The notes under the pieces: generated by a model
Told to the model about the DNA's origin: nothing
The model's database searches: none
Seen by the model: the letters and a program-made list of their open reading frames with translations, nothing else
Translations under genes and position numbers: made by a program
From: Verrucomicrobia bacterium UBA1629
GTDB lineage: Bacteria > Verrucomicrobiota > Kiritimatiellia > RFP12 > UBA1067
Assembly: GCA_002321305.1 (NCBI GenBank)
Contig: DCMF01000042.1
Coordinates: 1 to 7,271, forward strand
Length of the DNA: 7,271 nt
Direction: 5' to 3'
Shown: one piece after another, positions 1-5,412 of the stretch
How the letters are laid out: each line of letters begins with the position of its first letter
Numbering within the stretch: the first letter of the stretch is position 1

Positions 1-47
1 TCACTTTCTTGTCATACACCCCCCCGCGTCGCCGTCAGGCCGCCAAG

Positions 48-77
48 TGGACAAATGACACCGTTTTATGATATAAT
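48..77 (+). promoter_or_regulatory. sigma70-type promoter of hisG with extended -10
   Basis: A -35-like TGGACA (48-53, five of six matches to TTGACA) is followed by an 18-base spacer and a perfect TATAAT (72-77). TG at 69-70 makes the -10 an extended TGATATAAT. Counting from the last T as -7 puts the start of transcription near A84, which gives a leader of about 27 bases before the hisG ATG at 111. The leader holds a purine-rich ribosome-binding stretch (AAGAAGAGG, 98-106). It is too short for a his leader peptide or a riboswitch. The start point is predicted from spacing only. Confidence 0.8.
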
Positions 78-110
78 GCACGGACTTTTCACCAACGAAG
101 AAGAGGTTTC

Positions 111-980
111 ATGGCGATCGTATTAGGCTTGCCGAAAGGCAGTTTGCAGGAATCGACCTTCGCGCTGTTCAAGCGCGCGGGCTTCAACGTGTCGTGCTCG
201 AGCCGCAGCTACTACCCGTCGATCGACGACGAGGAGATCAAGTGCCGCCTCCTGCGTCCGCAGGAGATGAGCCGCTACGTCGAGCTGGGCAAGATCGACG
301 CGGGCATCTGCGGCTACGACTGGATCTACGAGAACGGCAGCGACGTGCAGGAGATCTGCGAGCTGAACTACTCGAAGGCGACGTCGAATCCCGTCCGCTG
401 GGTGATCGCCGTGCCGAACGACTCGAAGATCAAGTCGGTCAAGGACCTTCAGGGCAAGCGCATCTCGACCGAGGCGATGGGCCTCGTGAAGCGCTACCTG
501 AAGAAGCACGGCGTCAAGGCCGACGTCGAGTTCAGCTGGGGCGCGACGGAGGTGAAGGCCCCCGAACTCGTCGACGCGATCGTCGACCTGACGGAGACGG
601 GCTCGTCGCTCCGCGCGAACAACCTGCGCATCGTCGACACGATCCTGACGTCGACGACGCGGTTCATCGCGAACAAGGCGTCGTGGAAGGACAAGGTGAA
701 GCGCGCGAAGCTCGAGCAGCTCAAGATGCTGCTCATCGGCGCGCTGGAGGCCCAGCGCCGCGTCCTCTTGAAGTGCAATGCGCCGGAGAAGACGCTCGCG
801 AAGATCGTGAAGGTCATGCCGGCCCTGCACGCGCCGACGGTGAACAAGCTCAACGACTCCGGCTGGTACGCCGTCGAGAGCGTCGTCGAGGAGCGTCAGG
901 TGCGCGACCTCATCCCCGCGCTCAAGACGAACGGCGCGACGGGCATCATCGAGCTGCCGCTCAACAAGATCATCTTCTAA
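111..980 (+). CDS. hisG: ATP phosphoribosyltransferase, long form (HisG)
   Basis: HisG catalyses the first committed step of histidine synthesis, ATP + PRPP to N1-(5-phosphoribosyl)-ATP, in the cytoplasm. The 289-residue product has the length of the long, homohexameric form, which carries its own regulatory domain and does not need HisZ. The N-terminus (LPKGSL, residues 7-12) matches the family start. The two-lobed catalytic part runs to about residue 215, with the PRPP-binding segment around residues 155-171 (DAIVDLTETGSSL, then RANN). Residues about 216-288 look like the C-terminal ACT-like domain that senses histidine, including LHAPTVNKL (239-247) and the final GATGIIELPL (275-284). The start at 111 is set by the conserved N-terminus and the purine-rich AAGAAGAGG just upstream, although its spacing is short (4 bases). 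The gene has its own promoter. No other his genes are in the window, so it seems to be separate from a his operon here. Feedback inhibition by histidine is expected from the family and is not shown directly. Confidence 0.95.
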   Translation: MAIVLGLPKGSLQESTFALFKRAGFNVSCSSRSYYPSIDDEEIKCRLLRPQEMSRYVELGKIDAGICGYDWIYENGSDVQEICELNYSKATSNPVRWVIAVPNDSKIKSVKDLQGKRISTEAMGLVKRYLKKHGVKADVEFSWGATEVKAPELVDAIVDLTETGSSLRANNLRIVDTILTSTTRFIANKASWKDKVKRAKLEQLKMLLIGALEAQRRVLLKCNAPEKTLAKIVKVMPALHAPTVNKLNDSGWYAVESVVEERQVRDLIPALKTNGATGIIELPLNKIIF

Positions 981-1048
981 AAGGAAGAAGGAAGAGGTAA
1001 AAGGGATGAAGCTGACAGCCTCGTCTCACGATCCTTGACCTTTGACTC
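979..1048 (+). repeat. candidate dispersed element, intergenic copy
   Basis: The gap after hisG starts with a purine block (AAAAGGAAGAAGGAAG, 979-994) and has a pyrimidine-rich block near its end (GACCTTTGACTC, 1037-1048). The same 16-mer, followed by a block differing in one of 12 bases (GACCTTTGCCTC), occurs in the same order and orientation at 3055-3070 and 3079-3090 inside the M20 gene. The middle is 42 bases here and 8 there. GAG (994-996) and AAAGG (1000-1004) can pair with CTC (1046-1048) and CCTTT (1039-1043), so the segment may fold. The purine block begins within the hisG stop codon. There is no U-tract, so I do not call it a terminator. Low complexity makes chance similarity possible. 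Confidence 0.4.
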
Positions 1049-1079
1049 ACACTCAACCCCAACAAAGGAGAAAACAAAA

Positions 1080-1169
1080 ATGGGAAGCATCAAGAAGAAA
1101 CGCCGGAAAAAAATGTCGAAGCACAAATACGACAAGCGCATGAAGGCGCAGCGGCACAAAACGAAGTAA
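1080..1169 (+). CDS. bS22/mS38-like (AURKAIP1/COX24-type) ribosomal microprotein
   Basis: This is a 29-residue, extremely basic reading frame: MGSIKKKRRKKMSKHKYDK followed by RMKAQRHKTK. The pattern MGS-x-KKxRRKKM-x-KHK matches what I know of the bacterial AURKAIP1/COX24-domain microproteins and of actinobacterial small-subunit protein bS22, relatives of mitochondrial mS38. In those systems the peptide sits in the small ribosomal subunit bound to rRNA; that role here is inferred. The start is supported by AAAGGAG at 1064-1070, nine bases before the ATG, and by the conserved MGS opening. It lies 99 bases after hisG and 42 bases before efp, so it probably shares a transcript with the translation factor efp. 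I see no clear promoter in the gap before it. It is easily missed by gene callers because of its length. Lys, Arg and His make up more than half of the chain, and there are no acidic residues except one Asp (residue 18). Confidence 0.85.
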   Translation: MGSIKKKRRKKMSKHKYDKRMKAQRHKTK

Positions 1170-1171
1170 TT

Positions 1172-1187
1172 TCCGGCAGTCGCCGGA
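1172..1187 (+). other. small perfect hairpin between the microprotein gene and efp
   Basis: TCCGGC (1172-1177) and GCCGGA (1182-1187) form a perfect 6-bp stem with a 4-base AGTC loop, starting two bases after the microprotein stop codon. Next to it TCCG (1188-1191) can pair with CGGA (1198-1201), which overlaps the efp Shine-Dalgarno GGAGG (1199-1203). No U-tract follows, so this is not an intrinsic terminator. It could be a processing or mRNA-stability stem or a weak modulator of efp translation, or chance in GC-rich DNA. Confidence 0.3.
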
Positions 1188-1211
1188 TCCGTCACATCGG
1201 AGGCACTATAG

Positions 1212-1787
1212 ATGGGTGAAGTAATCGGAGCGGGTGAACTGCACAAGGGCGTGAAGCTCTTGATCGACGGCGAGCCTTGGGAAATCACGGAGTTCGACTT
1301 CTCGAAGCCGGGCAAGGGGCAGGCGATCTACAACTGCAAGCTCCGCAACATGATGACCGGCGGCGGCATGACCAAGAGCTATCGTTCGGGCGACAAGTTC
1401 GAGAAGCCGGAGCTTCTTCAGATGTCCGTCACGTACTCGTACGACGACGGGCAGGCTTTCGTCTTCACGGACGAGAACTTCGAGGAAATCCGCGTCTCCT
1501 ACGACGTCATGGGCGACAAGAAGTACTTCCTGATGGACGAGATGGAGGTCAAGGCCCTGTTCTTCAACGACAAGGTGATCGGCGTGGATCTCCCGCAGCT
1601 CGTCGAGCGCAAGGTGATCAAGGTCGAGCCGGGCGTGAAGGGCAACACGGCCTCGGGCAAGGTGACGAAGCCGGCGACCGTCGAAGGCGGCTACCAGCTC
1701 GCGGTGCCGCTCTTCATCAACGAAGGCGACGTCATCCGCATCAACACCGAGACCGGCGAGTACAACGACCGCACGTCGACGAAGTGA
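1212..1787 (+). CDS. efp: elongation factor P
   Basis: EF-P enters the ribosome between the P and E sites and relieves stalling at consecutive prolines. The 191-residue length is normal for the family. Three beta-barrel domains can be followed: a KOW-like N-domain (about 1-65), a middle OB domain (about 66-130) and a C-terminal OB domain (about 131-190), with VEPGVKGNTASG (139-150) and the closing NTETGEY (178-184) typical of EF-P. The loop that reaches the peptidyl transferase centre reads KPGKGQA (32-38), so the tip residue is Lys35. A lysine there is the residue modified in several lineages (beta-lysyl in E. coli, aminopentanol in Bacillus); no modifying enzyme is encoded in this window. 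The start has an excellent ribosome-binding site, GGAGG at 1199-1203, eight bases upstream. The gene follows a ribosomal microprotein gene and is closed by a strong terminator hairpin, consistent with a small translation operon. Confidence 0.97.
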   Translation: MGEVIGAGELHKGVKLLIDGEPWEITEFDFSKPGKGQAIYNCKLRNMMTGGGMTKSYRSGDKFEKPELLQMSVTYSYDDGQAFVFTDENFEEIRVSYDVMGDKKYFLMDEMEVKALFFNDKVIGVDLPQLVERKVIKVEPGVKGNTASGKVTKPATVEGGYQLAVPLFINEGDVIRINTETGEYNDRTSTK

Positions 1788-1816
1788 GTCGTCTGGCGCA
1801 TTTGCAGTCGCCGTCG

Positions 1817-1849
1817 AAGACCGTCCTTGCGCTGGCGAGGGCGGTCTTT
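1817..1849 (+). terminator. intrinsic-terminator-like hairpin after efp
   Basis: AAGACCGTCCTTGC (1817-1830) pairs along its whole length with GCGAGGGCGGTCTT (1835-1848), allowing two G-U pairs, with a GCTG loop. This 14-bp GC-rich stem sits 29 bases after the efp stop. The trailing U-tract is short: the stem ends in TT and one more T follows before C1850. Termination is likely but may be incomplete. It separates efp from the lipoprotein operon. Confidence 0.75.
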
Positions 1850-1930
1850 CGTCGAACGGGCGAAGGTCTCATGCGTCCTGTCGGGTCACGATGTGAAAGA
1901 TCTCCCTGTCGGAAGTTCGGTCAGCGCACC

Positions 1931-2830
1931 ATGAAAGTCGGCTTTCATCTGTTGGCTGTTTTCGTGTCGGGCCTTATTGTCGCGGGCTGTTCAAGGGAGG
2001 CGTCGCAGCCCGTCCGCAAGACCGGCACCGCCGTGAAGGCCGCCGTGCGCGGCATCTACCGCATCGAGAATGCCGTCACGAACGGCGCGGCGCGTCCGGC
2101 GTTCACGGCGCTGGACGTCACGGGGCTGACGGCGGCGCAGCTGAGGCGGCGACTGGTGGCGTTCGCCGACCCGGCGTCTGCGCACCTCTGGATGCCGGGC
2201 GAGCAGAGCTGGCTCGTCGTGCAGCACGCGCCGGGCGTGCGCGTCTCGCTGGCGCGGGCGCTGGACGCGGTGGCGGGCGACGAGGCCTGCACGGTCTCAC
2301 TGCCGGAGGTCTTCGCGAGCTACGTGGGGACGCTGGCGGACGTCCTGCCGGCGTTCGCGAACGACCTGAAGGGCGAGGTCGTGCCCGAATGGTTCGTGCC
2401 GGAGGGCGTGACGGCGATCGGCTGGATCGACCCGGCGGACGTGGACGGCGACATCGCCCAGGCCGTCTCGAACGAGATCCGCTCGATGCGGAACGTGCGC
2501 CGCGAGGTGCTGAAGGGCAACATGGCCGCGCGGGCGGCGACGGACAAGAAGGGCGAGGCGGCGGCGTGCGAGATCTGGGCGCGGGCGGCGCTGCGCAACC
2601 CGAACGACCCGCTGCTGCTGGAGCGCATCGACCGGCTGGAGGCGAACGCGCGCGCGTTCCTGGAGGCGGGGCAGGTGCTGCAGGCGATGAAGTGCTTCGA
2701 GACGATCATCCTCATCCAGCCGAAGCACGCGGTCGCCGTCCACAATTTCGGGCTCTGCCTGAAGAAGATCGGCAAGACGGAGCTGGCGGACCGGGTGCTG
2801 AAGCGGGCGGAACTTCTCATGAAAGACTGA
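1931..2830 (+). CDS. putative lipoprotein with C-terminal TPR-like repeats
   Basis: I do not recognise a named family for this 299-residue protein. The N-terminus is a lipoprotein signal: MK, a hydrophobic stretch to about residue 18, then the lipobox VAGC with the lipidated cysteine at residue 20. Ser at +2 fits outer-membrane sorting in a diderm. Residues about 30-205 are a region of unknown fold with several prolines and tryptophans (W87, W94, W154, W165). The C-terminal part (about 208-297) is helical and TPR-like; the best unit runs about 241-274, with FLEAGQVLQAMKCFETIILI followed by QPKH, and a second partial unit follows at 275-297. TPRs usually mediate protein contacts, so an envelope scaffold or assembly role is possible but unproven. 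The start at 1931 is chosen for the signal peptide; the nearest purine motif, GGAAG (1911-1915), is 15 bases away. An in-frame ATG at 1871 would add 20 residues ahead of the signal peptide and is less likely. The M20 gene starts 22 bases downstream, suggesting an operon. Confidence 0.8.
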   Translation: MKVGFHLLAVFVSGLIVAGCSREASQPVRKTGTAVKAAVRGIYRIENAVTNGAARPAFTALDVTGLTAAQLRRRLVAFADPASAHLWMPGEQSWLVVQHAPGVRVSLARALDAVAGDEACTVSLPEVFASYVGTLADVLPAFANDLKGEVVPEWFVPEGVTAIGWIDPADVDGDIAQAVSNEIRSMRNVRREVLKGNMAARAATDKKGEAAACEIWARAALRNPNDPLLLERIDRLEANARAFLEAGQVLQAMKCFETIILIQPKHAVAVHNFGLCLKKIGKTELADRVLKRAELLMKD

Positions 2831-2852
2831 CGAAAGAAAGGTGTTATGGCCG

Positions 2853-4274
2853 ATGGAGACTATGAACGCAGAGACAGGCGCCTGGCTGAGCTCAAACGAC
2901 TCGAAGGACTACTTCGCGCTCTTGAAGATGCCCACGGTCGGCGCAGACCCGCGACACCTGCGGGACTGCGTCCAGGCCGCGACGTGGTTGAAGAGATGGC
3001 TCAAAGGGATCGGGGCTGAGGCGGAGCTGATCCTGCCGGAGGAACGAAAAGGGGAAAAGGAAGAAGGAAGCGGTGCGGGACCTTTGCCTCCCGTTCCCGT
3101 GGTGTACGGGGAGCTGAAGGGCGAGGAGGGCGCGACGACGGCGCTGGTCTACGGGCACTACGACGTCCAGCCGCCGGATCCGGCCGACCTCTGGGAGACG
3201 CCGCCGTTCGAGCCGACGCTGAAGGGCGACCGCGTCCACTGCCGGGGCGCGCAGGACGACAAGGGGCAGTTCTTCGCGTTCCTCTGCGGCGTGCGGGCGC
3301 TGGTCGAGGCGGCGCCGGCGCGACGGCTGCCGATCAACGTCAAGTTTCTGCTTGAAGGGCAGGAGGAGTCCGGCTCCGGCACGCTCTTTCGCCTGCTGGA
3401 GGACCCGCATTTCCGCAAGCGTCTTGCGGCGGACGTGCTGCTCGTCTCGGACACGGGGGCGGCCGCCGACTTGCGTCCCGCCATTGTCGCGGGGCTGCGC
3501 GGCGTCTGCCATTTCACGGTAAGGCTCACGGCGGCGAACCGCGACCTGCACTCCGGCGAATACGGCGGACTCGCGCCGAACGCCGCGCAGGGCATGGCCG
3601 AGCTGATCGCGTCCCTGCACAACCCCGACGGGTCGATTGCCGTCGCCGGGTTCCGCGAGGGCATCGAGCCGCCGACGCACGAGGAGCTGGCGGCGGCCGA
3701 GGCGGGTTCCGCGACGGAGGAGCGGCTGAAGGCCGACATCGGCGCCGAGCCGTGCGGCGGACAGCGCGGCAAGTCCATCGTCCAGCGCAATTGCTTCGAG
3801 CCGACGATCGAGGTGAACGGCCTCCATTCCGGCTACGGCGGACCCGGCTCGAAGACGGTCATTCCCTGCGAGGCGGTGGCCAAGCTCTCGATGCGGCTCG
3901 TGCCGGGGCAGCGTCCCGCCGTGTGCTGCGACGCCGTGCGGACGCACCTGAAGGAACGCTGCCCGAAGGGCATGGCCGTCTCGTTCCCCGAGGACGGCGG
4001 CCGCTCCGCCGCGCTGCGCCTGCCGCTCGCCTCGCCGCTCTTCCGCCTGGCGGAGGACGTCCTGACGGAGATGGACGCGCGCGGGCCGGTCTTCCTCTGG
4101 GACGGCGCGTCGATCCCCGTCGTCGCCGCGCTCAAGGAGGCGTCCGGCGCGGCGCCGCTCCTGGTCGGCTGGGGCCAGCCCGAAGACCGCATCCACGCGC
4201 CGAACGAGAGCTACTCGCTGCGCCAGTTCGCGAAGGCGAAGGACTGGGCGCAGCGCATCCTCGCCGCCCTATGA
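2853..4274 (+). CDS. M20 family metallopeptidase (CNDP-like dipeptidase)
   Basis: This is a zinc hydrolase of the M20 clan, most like cytosolic nonspecific dipeptidases or carnosinases, cutting dipeptides or N-acylated amino acids; the substrate is unknown. From the ATG at 2853 it has 473 residues. All expected catalytic residues are visible: His102 and Asp104 in GHYDVQP, bridging Asp135 in RGAQDDKGQ, general base Glu171 and metal ligand Glu172 in EGQEESGSG, Asp200 in SDTG, His233 in the dimerisation-domain DLHSGEYGG motif, and His438 in IHAPNES. The middle lid/dimerisation domain spans about 207-380. AAAGG (2837-2841) lies 11 bases before ATG 2853. Alternatives are GTG 2841, which overlaps the ribosome-binding site, and ATG 2862. 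No signal peptide is seen, so it is probably cytoplasmic. An unusual Lys/Glu/Gly/Pro-rich insertion (about residues 64-79) precedes the catalytic GHYDVQP strand and has divergent codon use. The stop overlaps the next start (ATGA). Confidence 0.92.
   Translation: METMNAETGAWLSSNDSKDYFALLKMPTVGADPRHLRDCVQAATWLKRWLKGIGAEAELILPEERKGEKEEGSGAGPLPPVPVVYGELKGEEGATTALVYGHYDVQPPDPADLWETPPFEPTLKGDRVHCRGAQDDKGQFFAFLCGVRALVEAAPARRLPINVKFLLEGQEESGSGTLFRLLEDPHFRKRLAADVLLVSDTGAAADLRPAIVAGLRGVCHFTVRLTAANRDLHSGEYGGLAPNAAQGMAELIASLHNPDGSIAVAGFREGIEPPTHEELAAAEAGSATEERLKADIGAEPCGGQRGKSIVQRNCFEPTIEVNGLHSGYGGPGSKTVIPCEAVAKLSMRLVPGQRPAVCCDAVRTHLKERCPKGMAVSFPEDGGRSAALRLPLASPLFRLAEDVLTEMDARGPVFLWDGASIPVVAALKEASGAAPLLVGWGQPEDRIHAPNESYSLRQFAKAKDWAQRILAAL
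3041..3097 (+). repeat. candidate dispersed element, copy inside the M20 gene
   Basis: This in-frame segment encodes a low-complexity stretch (EERKGEKEEG, then SGAGPLPPVP) where related dipeptidases, as I recall them, have a short link before the PVVYGE strand. It contains the 16-base AAAAGGAAGAAGGAAG (3055-3070) and GACCTTTGCCTC (3079-3090), both also found after hisG in the same order. It is bounded by the 6-base inverted repeat GGAACG (3041-3046) and CGTTCC (3092-3097), and AAAGG (3056-3060) can pair with CCTTT (3081-3085). Codons such as AAA, GGG, GGA, CGA, TTG and CCT are crowded here but scarce in the rest of the gene. Insertion of a small element is inferred; low-complexity drift is the alternative. 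Confidence 0.4.
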
Positions 4275-5401
4275 AAAGTCCGTTCGCACTGACGGATCTC
4301 GGCATCGTCTCGGCCCTGGGCTGCGGAGTCGGGGAGACGGAACGCAACCTCTTTGCCGGCGACGCGGGCGGCATGAAGCCGCTGGGGCCGCTGTCGGGCG
4401 GCGACGGCACGGTCTTCGGCTTTGCGCGCGGCCTGCCGCCGACGGGCGCGCCGACGGGCGTCGGGCGCCTGCTGGACGCGGCGCTTGCGCAGCTCGACCT
4501 TGCGGCGCTGGCGCGCGCCGTCGATCCGGCGCGCATCGGCGTCGTGATCGGCACGAGCAATTCGACGATGGAGGAGTTCACGGAGAGTCCCGACCGCATC
4601 GACATGGCGTATCCCGCCGCGTACGTCAAGGGCAGGGGCGGCTTCGGAGGCCCCGCGTGGTGCGTCTCGACGGCGTGCTCGTCGTCCGCGAAGGTCTTTG
4701 CCTCGGCGCGGCGGCTCCTGGCCCACGGCCTGTGCGACGCGGTGATCGTGGGCGGGGCGGATGCCTACACGCGGACGGTCGTCGAGGGCTTCCATGCGCT
4801 GGAGGCCCTCTCGCCTCGGCTGACGCGGCCGCTCTGCGCCGACCGCGACGGCATCAACCTCGGCGAGGGCGCCGCCCTGTTCGTGATGCGCGCCGCCGAT
4901 TCGGGCGTGCGGCTTCTGGGCGTGGGCGAAAGCTCCGACGCCCATCACCTGACGGCGCCCGATCCGGAGGGGCGCGGCGCGGAGGCGTCCATGCGCGCGG
5001 CGCTGGCGGATGCGGGCCTTGCGCCGGGCGACGTCGACTACGTCAACCTCCACGGCACGGGGACGACCTACAACGATGCGATGGAATGTGCGGCGGTGCG
5101 CCGCGTCTTTGGCGACGCGGTTGCCGCCTCGTCGACGAAGCCGCTCACGGGGCACTGCCTGGGCGCGGCGGGGGCCGTCGAGGCCGCGCTCGGCTGGATC
5201 GCCCTGCGCCGGGGACGGGGGGCGCCGCCGCACGTCGCCGCGCCCGTCGATGCCGCGCTCGCGCCGTTCCGCCTCCCGCAGCCGGGTGACGCGGCGCCGT
5301 TGCGCACGGTGCTTTCCAACTCGTTCGCGTTCGGCGGCAGCAACGCGACGGTGATCCTGGGCGCGGACGGCCTGCGCGGCGGTTCGGGCGATTTGGTATA
5401 A
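4271..5401 (+). CDS. beta-ketoacyl-ACP synthase (FabB/FabF-like ketosynthase)
   Basis: This thiolase-fold condensing enzyme catalyses decarboxylative Claisen condensation of an acyl thioester with malonyl-ACP. The 376-residue chain is shorter than typical FabF (about 410) but the core is complete. The Cys-His-His triad is present: nucleophile Cys136 in VSTACSSSAK, His261 in NLHGTGTTYND, and His295 in TKPLTGHCLGAAGA with Lys290. The C-terminal SNSFAFGGSNA (349-359) is the glycine-rich gatekeeper loop. The shortness comes mainly from the N-terminal third, where the segment between SALGCG and VVIGTSN is compact. ATG 4271 lies inside the M20 stop (ATGA overlap) and no Shine-Dalgarno is seen, so translation is probably coupled. 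No acyl carrier protein, ketoreductase or acyltransferase is nearby, so a role in primary fatty acids, a polyene-type pathway or another acyl product cannot be decided. The stop codon TAA lies within the -10 box of the next gene. Confidence 0.93.
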   Translation: MKSPFALTDLGIVSALGCGVGETERNLFAGDAGGMKPLGPLSGGDGTVFGFARGLPPTGAPTGVGRLLDAALAQLDLAALARAVDPARIGVVIGTSNSTMEEFTESPDRIDMAYPAAYVKGRGGFGGPAWCVSTACSSSAKVFASARRLLAHGLCDAVIVGGADAYTRTVVEGFHALEALSPRLTRPLCADRDGINLGEGAALFVMRAADSGVRLLGVGESSDAHHLTAPDPEGRGAEASMRAALADAGLAPGDVDYVNLHGTGTTYNDAMECAAVRRVFGDAVAASSTKPLTGHCLGAAGAVEAALGWIALRRGRGAPPHVAAPVDAALAPFRLPQPGDAAPLRTVLSNSFAFGGSNATVILGADGLRGGSGDLV

Positions 5402-5402
5402 T
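5394..5402 (+). promoter_or_regulatory. extended -10 promoter for parE, nearly leaderless
   Basis: TGGTATAAT is a perfect extended -10 (TG at 5394-5395, TATAAT at 5397-5402). The ketosynthase stop TAA (5399-5401) lies inside the hexamer. No good -35 is seen at the usual distance, which an extended -10 can tolerate. With the last T as -7, transcription would start near C5409, four bases before the parE ATG at 5413, within a run of six C (5406-5411). No Shine-Dalgarno motif precedes the ATG. Confidence 0.65.
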
Positions 5403-5412
5403 ACGCCCCCCT

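Noticed and set aside
1..47. Remnant gene or leader at the window start
   Set aside because: Only 47 bases, with a seven-C run at 19-25 and no reading frame or structure I can support.
194..1000. Alternative + frame across hisG
   Set aside because: Shadow frame rich in Arg, Gly and Asp with no family features; HisG is unambiguous in the other frame.
981..1079. Intrinsic terminator after hisG
   Set aside because: The possible stem is imperfect and no U-tract follows; the segment is better described as the candidate repeat.
1277..1930. Long in-frame extension upstream of the lipoprotein
   Set aside because: It is the shadow of efp and runs through the terminator; the lipoprotein signal peptide fixes the start near 1931.
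1788..1930. Promoter for the lipoprotein operon
   Set aside because: A transcription start is expected here after the terminator, but I found no convincing -35/-10 pair, so none is annotated.
2841..2852. GTG start for the M20 gene
   Set aside because: The GTG overlaps the only purine-rich ribosome-binding stretch, and the four extra residues match nothing; ATG 2853 has better spacing.
2892..4196. 434-codon minus-strand open frame opposite the M20 gene
   Set aside because: Arg-rich shadow of a gene whose + strand product has all catalytic motifs.
3752..4270. Upstream in-frame extension of the ketosynthase, which would suggest a longer or fused protein
   Set aside because: The extension lies wholly inside the M20 gene in a shifted frame and reads as Arg/Pro/Gly shadow sequence; the ketosynthase begins naturally at ATG 4271.
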